The notes below the pieces were generated by a model, which had not been told where the DNA came from, made no database searches, and saw only the letters and a program-made list of their open reading frames with translations. DNA of 59,083 nt from Branchiostoma floridae (taxonomy: Eukaryota; Chordata; Leptocardii; Amphioxiformes; Branchiostomatidae), in the NCBI RefSeq assembly GCF_000003815.2, contig NC_049980.1:30683462-30742544 (forward strand), written 5' to 3'. Every line of letters starts with the position of its first letter. Positions within the stretch are counted from its first letter, which is position 1. This document shows positions 44,063-58,800 of this stretch, in pieces. The position numbers and the translations under genes are program-made.

Positions 44063-47000
44063 GTGGGTGTTCTCTCTCAATCATGTCTTCTTTTCTTCTT
44101 TTTGATTTGTTTCAGAAAACATTAGCCTGATTGAATCTCGCTTATAGCAGTCCACCCAACATACACCGGCCTCCTAGTGTGGGGAGGGGCCAGTTACAGA
44201 CCCGGACAGCAGTCTTTGTGTTACTAGTACATAGACTAACCATTACGTCACATAAAGGCGTAATAAGCTACTTATATACATTAGGTATTCAAGTACAAGC
44301 TGCGTAAGACCGGACTGTAAGGTTTGATCCACTCACACCGGGATGGTACTCTTCTCTTTTCAATTGTGGGTTCTTTAATCTGCTCGAAGTCTGCCTCTCC
44401 TCAAACACGAGACTTCCGACTTGTGTCCATCCGAGGGGACTTAACTAGCCGAATTATACTTCCTTCTCAGTTTCTTTGCTTTTTTTGCATTATCAGTTTC
44501 TTTGCGCAAGCTAGGAAAGACACAGTTGATTTTTGTATGGGATTTCATATGCACAATGCATTGTAGCATCGGGTTATGACAAAATGATGTACATCAATAA
44601 CAATGTGCAAACTTGGCCAAGCGTAATGCATTCCAATCGATACACTTGATACACACAACGTAAAACAGTCTACGTCTGTCTACCATAATTATAAGATCAA
44701 TATTTTCTTGAGAAATATCGTGAGGGATCTTTGGTTCCCTCTGTTACCATTTCACCCGAACATGTGGGACTGTTGACAATGCTCGTAATGTAAACAAGTC
44801 AAATCGCGCCTTTGTCTGTGCCTGTTTACTCGGGTAAGGTAAAAGTAAATGTAAAGCAAATGGTAGTCCTATAACGCTTTTAAAAAGGCCGAAGAGGAAA
44901 TAGGTTGTTATCCGGCCACTGTTCTAGAGCATGGCATTAAGAGTCGGAGTGCATTCCACTTCTTAGCTAACTTTTACCTCCCCAACCAAAGTCAGGCACT
45001 CATTTTACCACCTAGATTGAATGAGAAAAGTCGCGTGAAGAGTGCAACATCAGTGACATGTCAGAGGGTTCGAACTTGAGACCTCTGGGTTCAGGGTCAA
45101 ACATCCCGACCATTATCAGCTTAACGCCACGGCGCGGGTACGTTAAACAAAACGTGCTAACACACTATATACATGGACCCTTGACTGACATGAAGTAAAC
45201 ACAGGTACATTAGACAAAGTTTTTCCAGCACGACCTATCCTTCATGGCTGACATTGAAGTACACCCTGGTAGACTCTTTCAACCATTGTCTTCAATGTTA
45301 ACATGTGGTCGACCCACTCTGTGCCTACCATCGGGCAGCCAGTCCATCTGTTTCCCTGCAGGCTCGTTACCACTAACCACATGTCCTGCCATGGATGAAA
45401 TGGATAAGAGGGAACCGTACAGTTGGCCTGTTTGTGAAAAAAAGGTGCGATTGTAAAGAAATTCCCCTGTCAAGCTTAAGCTACACGGGAACGATAAATA
45501 AGTAATGATGCACACCAAAAAAAATGATAATTACATCCGGTCATTATCAGTGCGCTGAATGCTAAAGTTTAGTAGTCACTGGGCACTAGTTGACAGTGAC
45601 GTCGCATGACTTGCAGTTTAGACCGGAAGGGTCCGACCGTGTGGTCCTATGAATGACTTATGTATTGGGTTGAAAGGTAATGCTACATAACAAAACGTCA
45701 GGTCCGTTACGTAGGTCACCTCTTTCCAAGGAACGGCGATCGCTGACCGACCGAGGTGCGGCAGAAAATCAGCGCGCAGTCGCCACTACCCGTTAAAAAG
45801 CTGTTTTAAGAGGAAACTATCCTGCGATCGTTGAGCGCTCGTTCAACGACTCAAACTTGAAATGTTAAAAAAATCTTAAGGGGATCTACGAGAGACACCT
45901 GAGTGACATTGGCGATTGTTGTTCGCTCACTGAGTGCTCTGGACAATTTTTAGGTCGCACAGTGTTCGCTCAAGGCCGCCGCCCTAGTGGACAATTCTTT
46001 ATTTGGAAACAACGTCGATTATACTAACTTTTCTCTGTATTTGGATACAGAACCTAGACACGTTTTGGTACATATCAATCCAATATCAGACACAGCATGC
46101 TGGGGAAGCTAAAGAGACACTGAGGTTGGTTACTCAACAATAGTTCCTCCCCCTCTCCCCCCTCCCTCCATCTCGTTATGGTATAGCCCACCTGTGTTGT
46201 TGTCCTTGCTTCAGCTAATTAGGTGGTTGGGCCACTATATGATGCGGTTCAAAGGTCATTCAGATGACTTAAAAGTGCGTGTCATATCGATATATACCAA
46301 GACTGTAATATTTCGGTGGTATGAACACCATGGAGGAGGAAAATCCTCGCAACGGACGCAGTGCAAAGAAGCTCAAGGAATGGGGGCGACTCCGGACTTT
46401 CCTCGGCGGCAGTTCTCGGCTCGCAGGCCGCCGGCCGCACAGGCACAAGGGCGAGGGCTTCACTATGGTCGACCTGGAGGGGAACCCTTTGCCAGTCTCC
46501 GACATAGACGCAGTAGAAAACGAACAAGACGCAGATCCCAACGTTTCGGGAAAGAATGACCAGCTTTTTAAAGTAGGTTGATTTTATTTCATTTAATAAT
46601 AATGAAAATTTTTATTGCGTGTTCACGCCCGGAGGCTGAATACACACATGGCCAAATGTGGTCTTATGAGGGAAAAGGTAAACTAAGCTACTATAAGTGT
46701 TTCTTAACTTTCAGTGCTTGAAGTAGATTGGCAACGCTGTGATTTTGGAATACTCATAGTGTGTGTTGACTTCCCAGCTTGCCGATAGCTCTGTAAACAG
46801 TCAGCTTATCTCTTATCACGGGACAAAAGACTTAGATAAATTTGCCATGCTGGGGACAGGTCGTGTTATGATAGGTCGTGTAGGGCGATGTTTACAGTGT
46901 TTTGCAAAGAATCAAGAACTTCTTGGAGACAATCTCAAGGAGACCACGATGTTGTGCCCTTGGGAAAGGCACTTCAGAAGCCTTAGAGTTTCTTCTCCCT

Positions 47001-48777
47001 ACTCAGGTGGAAATAAGTACAAGGCTTCGGTTAGTTACGTCCCTCAGAAACCACGGATGTCCCATTATTGAGGGCAGCCACACACGAGTACGTTATAGAG
47101 CCCACCACACTTGTTGAAAAGAGAAGAGGTTCTTCCCGGTGTGAGGTGCTTTGAGGCGTCAGTCTATTAAATACGTTTGCCCACTTCATACATCTGAGTA
47201 ATACAGACAAATTCATATTTCTTGTGAATTTAGACAAACTTTTGATTGTAAAAAAATCGGTTCCTACATTTTCAGTATCAGTATCACATGCGCAATGAAG
47301 CGAGAAGAAGTCGAACTCACTTAGTATAATATGATTCTTGAGTTGGTTGACATTGTAAATATTTCATGCATCTGTCAGCTATCATTCTGTTGCGACCTGT
47401 ACTTAACGTGATGGGTATATAAATTTATATGTCAAATAGAGGTATTCATTCATCCATCCATTAAACGAGTTAAACACACTTTCGAATTTGAAGAGGCCGC
47501 TCAGCGATGGCTGGGATGTATGTGTTCTCTTATCCTACTCTATTTTTCTGAAATATGAATTTACCAGTCTAACTTGAACTTCTTAGAGTCGCCCCTCCAT
47601 GTGCCAAAATCTATTGTATTAGTATCGATCTCACAATTAATTGAATTGGTGAAATGTGTTTTTGATTGGTAATTTCTCCAAGCAGACGTGGGGTGCATCT
47701 AATTGTAGATGATAGCCACAGGCGTAAATAGCTTTCAGTTGAATGACGTGTGCTAACAGCTACAGATTGTTGATTGAATGATTACACGTTGTAAAACAAC
47801 AAAGAACCCATCAAAACCCGTCCGTGCCAGGACATGTAAACACCGGTCTTTTGTCTCTGTCATGTTAACAAATCCTGTAGAACAACTGGTTCGATCACTT
47901 TTAGGACAGCTATTTTAGGAGAATAGTTCTTCCGCCAAAACGAGTACAATGTCCTGGATGTGCTAGATATGCTTTATTTGACACGTAGGGGAATGGAATA
48001 TTTAAACAAGAACGCATTAAACACATCCGCACGTCGTATATTTGCACTATTGTGCCTTGAAGGGTAGGATAAGGCGAGTGATAGGTAACAAATTTGAAAC
48101 TTTCGCTGATCTTAGATCGACCAATCCCTAAAAATTCACTCAATGATGGAGAGGCCGTATTGTGGCCCCAAAATGCGCTTTAAGCTAAGGGCACAACCCG
48201 CCATACGTGCAAATACGTGCTGTCTACGTGCCAAAACGTGGGCAATCTTTTGGGATCCGTAAGTGGTAAGTACCGCCTCCGTACGAACTCGTAGGGAGTC
48301 CGACGGATTTTGGAACACGCAGACACGACGTAGAACTTTACGTGCAGGCAAAACTTGTGTGCCCTCGGGCTGCGGATTCGCCCCCCGTACGTGTAAGTAA
48401 GAGCAACGCGCCTGCCCTGTACAGCCTAAATGTTTTCATAAATACGTGGCGGTCATGGCCTCCCCAAAATACGTAAGGACAAATTGCACGTACGGCAGGT
48501 TTTGTCCTTAGCTTTAGACTCGCCAGCTCTTTCATGCGGTGTTTACAAATCCGGCTGTGAGTCTGCCACCTGTTAGTATTTGCGCGATGACTACTTGCAA
48601 ATGGAAGCTTGTTTGACTGGCAAACACTGGATTGTTTCATCCTTTGTAGTTTGCTATATCGTACATTTCCTACAAAGAGGTGTATGTTGAAATTGGAATA
48701 TTGGACATGTCTTGATTGAACATAAAAGGAACACGTGAACGAGGTCGTTCACGCACACAAACACATATACGCGTGCA

Positions 48778-48829
<52 letters not shown>

Positions 48830-49747
48830 TACAAGCACACACACGCACAGAGAGGAAGAGAGAGACTCTCGCACGGAGATACAAGCGTGACCATGAACAC
48901 ACACATTTCTAAATACAAAGACTACTTACATACAAATGCAAACTCAGCCTACACACTGTGACACACCTACACCTAAGTTATTACGTGGATGTTATATTTT
49001 CACTGGCGTTTGTGTGTGTGCCCGTGTGTTTGTGTGTATGTGTGTGTCTGTCAACATGTCAACAAGATAACTCAAGAATGGCTAGATGTATTGGTTTCAT
49101 ACTTGGTGTGTTGGTGACTAACACTGAAAACGATTAGATTTTGAGCCCCTGGCGACTTCCATCGGTACTGCAGCGGAACTTCCGGTTCTTGCGTTTGGAA
49201 CAGGCTATGGTCACGATTTTGGGGTGTTAGAAAACTATTGTTTTATGCAAATTGATACTTAGAAGACAAACAATCGTGTCTACTTAATTTAGATATGTTT
49301 CTCTCTGCACCTCGATTAATCCTTTCTGATCATGAGACTGTACAGACTCTCGATACTAAAAAGATGCCATAAAACGTAAATCTCAGTGACACACGAAATA
49401 CGATAACAAAAAGGAGGTAATTAACCGCAAATAATTCACCACGGGGTGACGCGAGGTCATGGCATTGTTTAATAAGACGCCTCGTGATTTAGCAAAATTT
49501 GGACGGGAAATTATACAATTACCGTGCCATTCTGTTTGCGTAGTGTTGGTTAAAAGGGCTTAGGTAAGGGTAATCATGTCGTTCATTCAATTTGTTAGGA
49601 AACATGGACAGAAGGTTTTGTTCCAACAGTGACTAGACAAACACCATTTACAGCATGTTGACTCAGGCTTGCTGTGTATCAGCTATTATGATTGTGTAAT
49701 TGCTCAGAATGGGTGCGGACCTGACTGTGTGATATATATAGGTATAG

Positions 49748-49840
<93 letters not shown>

Positions 49841-52800
49841 TGTGTGTGTGTCAGGGATCGAGGTTACAGTCTGACACTGACAGTGAACCACTGATTTGCC
49901 GGTAGAAATCGCCATCATAGTCATGTCCAGTGCAATCGACGATTTAGTAATTCTACTGGTATACACTACTGGATTGTGTGACTTTAAGATACGTGCAGCC
50001 AAAACATTTCCGCTTTAATTCAGGTAATTTTTAGCAATGGATTGACTGGATAACCTACCTGAGATACACCACGCGCGCGCGCGCACACACAAACAAACAA
50101 ACAAACACAAATACACACGCGTAAATGCACACATACATATATGAATATACACTCACGATCGATGACATCCAGTGACATCCAATTTTTCTGTCCATGCACC
50201 ATGACGCTGCACCTTTGACCGAAAACATTAGCCCAAGGCCATGTGTACAAATAATGAAATTATCATTAAAACACGGGGCTATCCATTAGTCACTCCATTA
50301 AAAAAGACGTCAAACGCCTCTGTAATGTTCGTTCATGTGTACGGGAACACCTGATAGATATAAAGACTAAACCTTCTTTCTTACCCTTTAGAGTATCTGT
50401 GTGTTCTGAACTGAACTGAACTGTGTTCTCTTGCAATTAACGTTCGGATATGAGTTTGCAAATACAGCGAGGATTAATTTTGACCGGAAACATTAGCTCA
50501 TTTCGTATGTGCAAACGTATAATGATGTGTAAAGAAGGCTTACATATGGGCAATTTTATGGCCATTTCCATCATACAAAATGGGTTTATGATTAAAACGT
50601 GACCGACATACAAAGGAGAGTGTATGAAAAAAACGATAAGTCCAAAATGATGGTGATTAAAAAAAGCTTACATCAACAAGAAATATCATGCAAAATGGCT
50701 AAACTTATGGCTGCTGTGTAATATTGCTATTATTATGTGTAAGTTCAGTGTGTAGTAGTCCCATAGCCGTTCTGAGACTGCAGGGGCAGTGAGTTGTTAC
50801 CCACTGTGTCAAAGGGCACGGTATTGGGAGGGCGAGATAAAGAAGAAGATGAATATGAACTTTATTGGTTTGCCGGAGTTAAAAAAACTGAATTAAGAGC
50901 CCCGACCCTCTTCTTCTACCGGCATTTACCTCTTCAACTTAAGTCCAGTACGCATTTTTACACCTGGTTGGAGGAGGAAATCATGATAAGTGTCTTTCCA
51001 AAGGACACAAGATTGGTAGTATGACAGGATTCGAACCAAAGTGTCTTTCCCAAGATCGGTAGCATGGCAGGATTGGAACCCAGGACCTCTGGGTTCTGAG
51101 CCGAATACCCTAAAGTTACGCCACACGACCGCACTGAACTTTTATTTTAAAATTCTTTATTCAAGGCTACAATGATACAACCATTGAATAAGAGTGTACA
51201 ATCACAAAAATGCATTCAATAAGCTTCCCCTTGTCCTGGCGATCCCGTTTACATACGTGATGGACATATTTAACCCATGTCATGTTGAGCTGTACTGTTA
51301 TGAGTTTGGGGTATTTCACATGCAAAAGTTGCATACCACTGCAAAGCCCATCAAATAGGGGAGTAAATCTGCAGCAGCAGCACAGAACAGGTCAAGTTTT
51401 ACTGATCTGATGAAACCATCAGCTCTGGGAGGTTAAATTGGCCAAAAGATTGCCCGCAGGACAAGGGTTTTAATATAGTCATTAACGTTACCTATAGATA
51501 TTTTCCTTCACCACCCTTTCACGATTATTCCTACAATTTACTTCCCCGACTTCGCAACCATGGTAGAGACACCGGTATTATACCACATTACAGATGCAGT
51601 AGTAATCTAATCGTATCTATCATCCCCACATGTATAATTGAGTTCTCCTTTTTATGATATAAAATACTAAGATTACGAGATTATGATGCACTTACGGGTA
51701 CAAAGCGACTATGATATTGTATTGTGAAGACCTATCAATGACAGGATGCGCGATGATGATGCCTATATCAATGTCGAACGTATGTGGTATACTTTTTTGT
51801 GTTATACAACATTGCTTTTCTACTAAAGACTGGGACCGGGTCAGTTATAAAACCCAGGTCGCAAAGGTTTAGTCGCCCAGCGGTTGCTGAGCTATCGTCG
51901 TCCAATGGAAAATGCATTTAAGAGATAAGTCACGCGATATTAAAGTCCGTATGAGTTGCATGTTGACATGGATTAGCTCAAGTACACTTGGGCCGTACTG
52001 TGCGTATGTCTGCATACTGTGCGTATGTCAGTACGGAACTCATACGGACTTGATATACAAGCTCGTGTGACTGCACCTTAAAAAGGCCATTGTAGCCCAT
52101 CCTCTGTGAGGCGACAAAGGCTTTTTACAAGCCCCTAGCAGGCATGACAGAAACCATACGAAGCTCGTCATCCTCTTTAACTAAGCCTTGCCTTGTGACA
52201 TTGACATAGTATGGTTATCTGAGCTCTGTCCCATGAGTACATGTACCACCCGTATCATCCTCGCGAAATCCCGCATTCATCACTTCTAAGAGGGCACTCC
52301 ATTTTGATCAAATATTTTCGCGTGACGTAACGTTTGTCCAGCCCAATCAGAAGCCTGTTGGGCAAATATTTGACACAGGGAGTTCTCAAGATGAAAGAAA
52401 ACAGGGCATGTTTTCCGTCGAAGAAACGCATTAAGAGATTAGAATACATGCCACGCCCTGTTTCTACAGAGCAATACATTACATAAGGACGACGCAAAGA
52501 AGATACCCGAGTTTGAAAAACACCGTACTAACAGAACACCTGCAATTTCGACTGGAAAACCTCTTGCACGCTGTGTCCACTATACGTGTAACCCAACGTT
52601 CTACAAGCGACACCAGATACGTTTACTCTTTATATTACTTCAACGTTGGAGGACTCTCGATACAACGTTTTGGGATGCTTCTTTGTAAGGACTCATTTAT
52701 ACAACAAAATTTACCGGGATGATGAAAGTTTGCTCCGGCTGACGCAGCATTTCAAAAAGTTATAAGAACTTATTTAAAAGACACTGATTATTAGGATCTT

Positions 52801-55800
52801 CTGGCATTGAAGGCTTTCATCTAAACACGATGTCGAAAGCAGCTCGTCTATTCAGGGACAAGAGTAAAGTGGTGTCCACCATGTCCGGCTGGTGGAAGCC
52901 CGTGAAGGACAGCACCGCGCGGACGGGAAACCCTCTGAGGAAAAGGGTTGGCGGGAAGGGCGAGCTGGCCGTGATCGACCTGGAGTTCAGCACGGCGCAC
53001 GGAGGGGAGGAGGAAGACGAGGAGAACCAAGATTTGGGCATGTTTGCGGTTAGTGGATATGATGTTAAGATTTTTTCTCTATGTGTGCCACGGTCGGCAG
53101 CGATGCAGTTGGATAAACACATTAAAACGGCAGCCACATGTGCAAAGAGTTTCCTTGAGGTCACTAGCGTTTACGAAAGCTCTAATTGGTTTCGACAGAA
53201 CGGTTTTCTAAAGGATTTAAAATCTTCATGTCTTCATGCTAACGTCACATTTTCACAAAGGAGTCCAGCGGGGCAATTTCGAGGAACGGAAAGTACGATG
53301 CAAAAGACAACAAAAAAACAGAAAACGGACCAAAAAATAATTCAACAGCATGACTCGTGCATATCTATTGTCATAAACTTTCATATTTCGTTTCCGCCCT
53401 GACCCTGCTTGAACCTGTCAATGGAAAGTTAATGCGCCAGTTTGCTTTAAAATCATTGAAGAATCGAAATAGTGCTCCCGGTAAATATTGCAATGTATGG
53501 ATAGTGACAAAAGTTATCTTTGTATCCATGGAAGGGCTATGATGTTCTTATTTCTATGCCTCGTACCGCTTCTACTCCAAGCGGCCGGCACACGTAAAGA
53601 AAAATTGGCAAACCGTTTCCTAACCTCTGCTTGGAGACTACTGGTATACTGCTGCTACATGACATAGCATTTTAAAGCGGAAGCGCGACAATAGAACTAT
53701 GTCAATCAGGCCTACACCAGCTCAGTGCCCAGTAGATTTCTGTCTTTGTACGTCTTTCGGGCGGAACAATTTCTTTGACCACTTGAGCAAACATGATGGA
53801 GAAGATCACACAGAAAGAAGAGAAACCAAACATTTGTTTGAAGATCTGACTCATCGATGCTGGGAAAACAAAAATTCACAAGTTACAAAGGTATTATACT
53901 AAAGTAATAGAATAGTCAGCATCTCCTCGCTTCTTTGTACATGTGTAGATGTAGGAACAGATAATACTAACTTATTAATAGAAAGCCTTACAAAGTAACC
54001 ACCAAGGGTTAGAAGCATATTCTGTAAATATAAATTAGATACTGGCCAGCAAATATCTAAGAAAGCGTACGGTAGCTTCATTGAATGAAGGATTCAGTCA
54101 CGTATATGTTAAGGTGGGTTCACATGTACGTATGTATTCAAGTCCGAATGGAATTAGTAAACAGTCCACAGGTCACTGAAAAAAATAGTAGAAAATGGAC
54201 AAATATAGACACTCAGATATCATACCAAACCATACTCCTCGGTCAGCTAGCTTCTTCGGCGTGTATTCTGTCTAGATTTGTCAAATTTCTACTATTTTTC
54301 CAGCAAATTGGTAGAGGCTAAGAGTTTCATACGGACCTCATACGGAATTGAATATATACGCACGTGTGAACCCGGCTTCAGTAAGAAGCTCTGTTGGACC
54401 CTGTGAAATACGTCTTCTGGTAACAAAAAGATCCCATGAAATCCAATTCGGCACTACACATGTTTACACAGAAAATAAGCGGATTGGTTTTATTGCCTTT
54501 CATCGAACCGAAATACCACAGACTGGGTGAGTGGCCGTCCAACTCCTTTGGTAGCAAAACTACCCTGGAGAATTATTCTCCCTATAAATAGTATAATGGG
54601 CAGCGTAATCAGGCTGGTAGACACTAGCATATATATCTGCTCGGAAGACCTGTTTTCAATGCCGATGCTATAGTAGATCCAAGCAGGGGTTGTGAACAAC
54701 TGTAACGACTTGGTTGATTTGTTCTGTCCCGCTTGAATCCAGTCATGCTGCCACGCAGATTAAGTTGGTAAGTACTCAGTTGCCCATTACACTGTGTAAA
54801 CATGTGTAGTGCCAAATTGGATTTCATGGGATCTTTTGGCAGTGACTCCGATCGCGATCTCTACGCATATCTTTTTTTTATACAGATACATTTTGCAGAT
54901 GTGTTTTGCCTTTTGTCGAGTAGAAACGGTCTCCTTACTCCAGAGATTCGAACACGGGCCGCCAGCTCACAAACCTAACGCCGATAACTGCTACGCCAAA
55001 TGGTCGAACCATTTGGCATGGTCAGTTTGGCGGCGCTTAAACCCCACTGTTGCACTTTTGTCAGCCTGTTCTCTCGGTATTTTTGCATCCATTATGTCTA
55101 TTTTTTTCATTCAAAAATGTTGTTCACCCGATCACATATTTCTCTGGTCAGCGCACGTTTTCCATTCGTGGGAAGCGAGTCGCTCCTTTCTTTACTTTTT
55201 CAAACGGAACGGTGGCGCTGAGCTATGTCATGGTCTACGCTACATCAGTCATTCGGCACGAAAGCCACGGTTTACATCAATGGGGAACTAGAAGCCATGG
55301 GAAACTTCGTGTCACCTAAACGTGAGCAAACACAAAGGGAAGAGAAGTTGAACTCGGCGAAGAAGGAGGCTAGTTGAGTAACAACAGTCGGTGACTCGGC
55401 AGAATTGGAGATGAGCTGCCTTTAGAAAGCGACAAAGAAGCGGGAATTGTGACATAAATTCCGTGTGATTAATGGCGTCAATACGGTTATAAAAACCCTT
55501 CGCATCTGCTATTCTGTTCAGTACAGAGCGCCTGTTTTTCTCAAAGGTGTGTCACAGATCGCTGTGAACAAGTCTAAAGGGGAACGACAGCGAAACAACG
55601 GGCCAGCCAAGCAAAGATTTTACTGAGCAGCTACGACGCGAAGAGTTCGGCAAACAGACGGTAACGGTGCTTCTTTTGGACGGTGTGCGTTAGTAAGAGT
55701 GGCTCACAGATCGCTCTGAGCAAGTCCGACAGGCAAAGGCAGTGGGTTCGAGATAAGGGAATATTTCCAGTCAAGCACCTACAAGTAACGTCGACGCACT

Positions 55801-58800
55801 TTAGAGGTGGACAAACAGACATTAACAGACTCCCTCTTTCGGACGGTGTGCGTAAGTAAGGGTGGCTCATAGATCGCTCTGAGCAAGTCCAACAGTGAAA
55901 CAGCGGCAGTGAAGCAACTGCAGTGGACCAACGGAAAGGCACCTGTCGTCAAGCACCTTAACTTCAGGCAAAGACGACGTTCAGAGCGCGCTTACAAGGT
56001 TGACAGAAAACAGACGACGAAGATGCCTCTGTGGGACAGCGTGCGTAAGTTCAAACCGCACATCAAGCCCAGGTCGTGCCCGATGGATGATCTGACGCTG
56101 GTTGAGTTGGGGTCACAGCCGTCCATTGCGGCCCTGGCGGCCTGGAGCGCACCGCATATCGGGGGCCACAAACTGTGTGATCCGAACCTGAACGTCTTCT
56201 CGGTTTGTACTCGTATTTTTGACGGCCAATGATAAGAATTCCGCTGATGAAATTACGACGTTTACTCTATCAAAGACTCTAACTTACAGCAATGTTACTT
56301 ACTCACCGCCCTTAATGTAGTGCAGTAACAAAACTCTGTAGTTATTCTGTACAGCTGTCTTAGACTACTAGTATTATCTGGGTGCTAGCCTGATTAAATC
56401 TCGCTTATAGCGGCCCACCTAACATCTCGCCCATCCCTGGACAGCGCAGTTTGTGTTACACGGACTATCTTGGTGCTTGTCCCTAAGTCTTAGTTGTTAT
56501 GGCAATTTGATCATGAGTAATGGTAATTTTTCCTGTCACTCTTTGCCATTTTGAAAAGGGTGTAGAGTGTTAGCCTTGCATTCGGAAGATTAGGGTTAAA
56601 CCCGACCGGATCATACCATCAAAGACTTGTACATTATTCCCTAAGACAATTAATGCTCAATTGTCATCGATATATTATTAATCAAATCAACATGACCATA
56701 GTTCCAGGGAAGAAAACGAATTTTTGAACTTCCAAATCCTAGGTTTGATAACTATGATTCTTGCTGGCATTTCTTCATGTATATTTGTTTTTATTTTTCT
56801 TGTTGATGTACTTGAACTCGGCTGATAGCTTGTCCCTTCTCAGGTCGCAGCCTCCGGACGCCTGGCGGACTTCAGTCAGCTGTGTCAGATGGACCCCTCC
56901 CGCCTGCAGTCACGTGACCGGACGGGCGGCACCCCCTTACATCACGCCGCCGGAAATAACCAGCTCTCCATCATGCAGTACATCCTCGGGTTGAACAGTG
57001 GTAAGAGACAATATGAATATTAAAAAAAAAACTTACAATTTTAATGTCTTGCTTGGGAAACTCTTGCTAAATTGCTTTCTTAATTTGAATATAAGGACAA
57101 CGTCACATTTCCAAATCGGGGCAGGCCGGGCTTTTTGTGGAAACGGAAAAAAAAATAACTAGAGTTCGGGGACCTCATACCTCCATGAAATATTTATTGC
57201 TTTTTTGTGGATGGTACGTATGTTTATAGTCGGTTGTATTTGAGAGTAATGGTTATAAATGTTATGGGAAAGTAGTGGTGTATTTATTTAATGACACAGA
57301 GGATGTCCATGTGATTAGTAATTATTAAAATGTGACACTTAATTGTGTAATGTGCGTTTAAAAGGTCGACGGCATATGGTAGCGTGGTGTTCCTTAAGCT
57401 TGATGTTTGGCATTTAAACTGTCTAAGGTTGTCAGCATTATTGAGGTTCGACTATGTGCCTCAGAGCGGTGTGGTGGGAGGAAGTTGGGAAACTCAGAAA
57501 GAAGAAGAGATGTGGCCAACTTTAGTCAGATCGTGATTTGATTTTCCACCAATATGTCATATGCATAACATCAGCTGTTCACACGGTACAAAAACGAGAT
57601 GCACACTTTCCTCTGACAGCCCTACACCAACTGTAAGATGAATATTTGGCGCCAACCCCGTCTGCTAAAAAACAAGTACCATTGGCTACGAAAGAGACAA
57701 CTAACAACTGTCCCTTATGGTAACGAAATCAGAACATCTGTATTACCCATAAAACTTCTGACACCCAACCCATCTAAGATGAGAGGACCTAATGGCATTT
57801 CAATCTGATGTCACTCAAATCAGCAGTACAGTATGTGAGACATCCGGGTTCTCCAAACAGCTGTCATACAAATCACCTCACTATCTGCTAAGCCCACTTA
57901 AAGCACGATGCCTGTACCAATATATCTCAAATATAGGGGTGATTTCTGATATTATTACATCAATTATAACGACAGATACGGCTCCCAAAATCTCATCGAT
58001 TCAAGCTTTTATCACACCCCACCAACACAACAAGTATGAAACCAATCCATCCAGCCGTTCTTGAGTGATCATCTACACAGACAGAGACACATAACAGAAA
58101 ATATAACCTCCATTCCATGACATTTCATGGAGGTAAAAATGTATACGAACAAATATATGCAAACAATGCCCAAGACTATACTGCTCTATTTTCTTTACGT
58201 CTTGTGTAGTTTGGTGCCTTTTATATCATACTTTTCGTTCCCGAAAGCTGCCCGAAATGTGACGCACAGGGCGTGTATTTCATTGAAGTTGCGGTACGTT
58301 GGCGACGTCGCTGCGTCCGATTGGACAGTGATTGGACAGCGCGCCCAACGAATTCCATCTATAAAAACAAATCTTTTTACGTACGCTTTGTGTGTTTTGT
58401 TGTCTCTTTAGTCATGCTCGTACATTTTGTATGATTGTATGATTTTGTATGATATTCTTATTAGAGAGTCAAGAGAATTTCGAAAAAGAAATTCAATTTA
58501 GAACGCAGCAACTCTGACAGGGTTTCGTATGACAATGAGATACTAGTACCCCTTTTACCGACCTTCTGTTAAAAGCTACATATTCAATCGGTTTTGTTAC
58601 TAAATCTGTTCTCTTTAGGTGTATGCGGTGTGATGACCAAGCCTGGCGACAAGCAACCTGCAGGTGAGTAAAAACGCCGTTTGCGTCGTCTTTTGTCTTC
58701 TTTCAAAAAGTATGCTATCAAACAACAATGAAACAGCATTAAAAGTTTCCTCTAAACTTTCGTAGCTATCTCTCTCAAAATGGGGCTTCTGCATCTGCAT

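Larger units (their letters stand above)
46573..52829. other. Long intron/intergenic stretch between exons B and C
   Basis: No supported exon. Holds microsatellites, an ACGTG-rich MITE, a SINE and further diverged repeats, listed separately. Confidence 0.5.

Noticed and set aside
46194-46559. 121-codon plus-strand ORF overlapping exon B
   Set aside because: Other frame of exon B. The 46321 frame has a good donor and the shared first-exon pattern.
48654-50250. ORFs rich in Cys-Val or His-Thr
   Set aside because: Translations of CA/TG microsatellites.
56560-56630. tRNA-like stretch with B-box-like GGGTTAAACCC
   Set aside because: No acceptor stem or full cloverleaf found. At most a SINE fragment.
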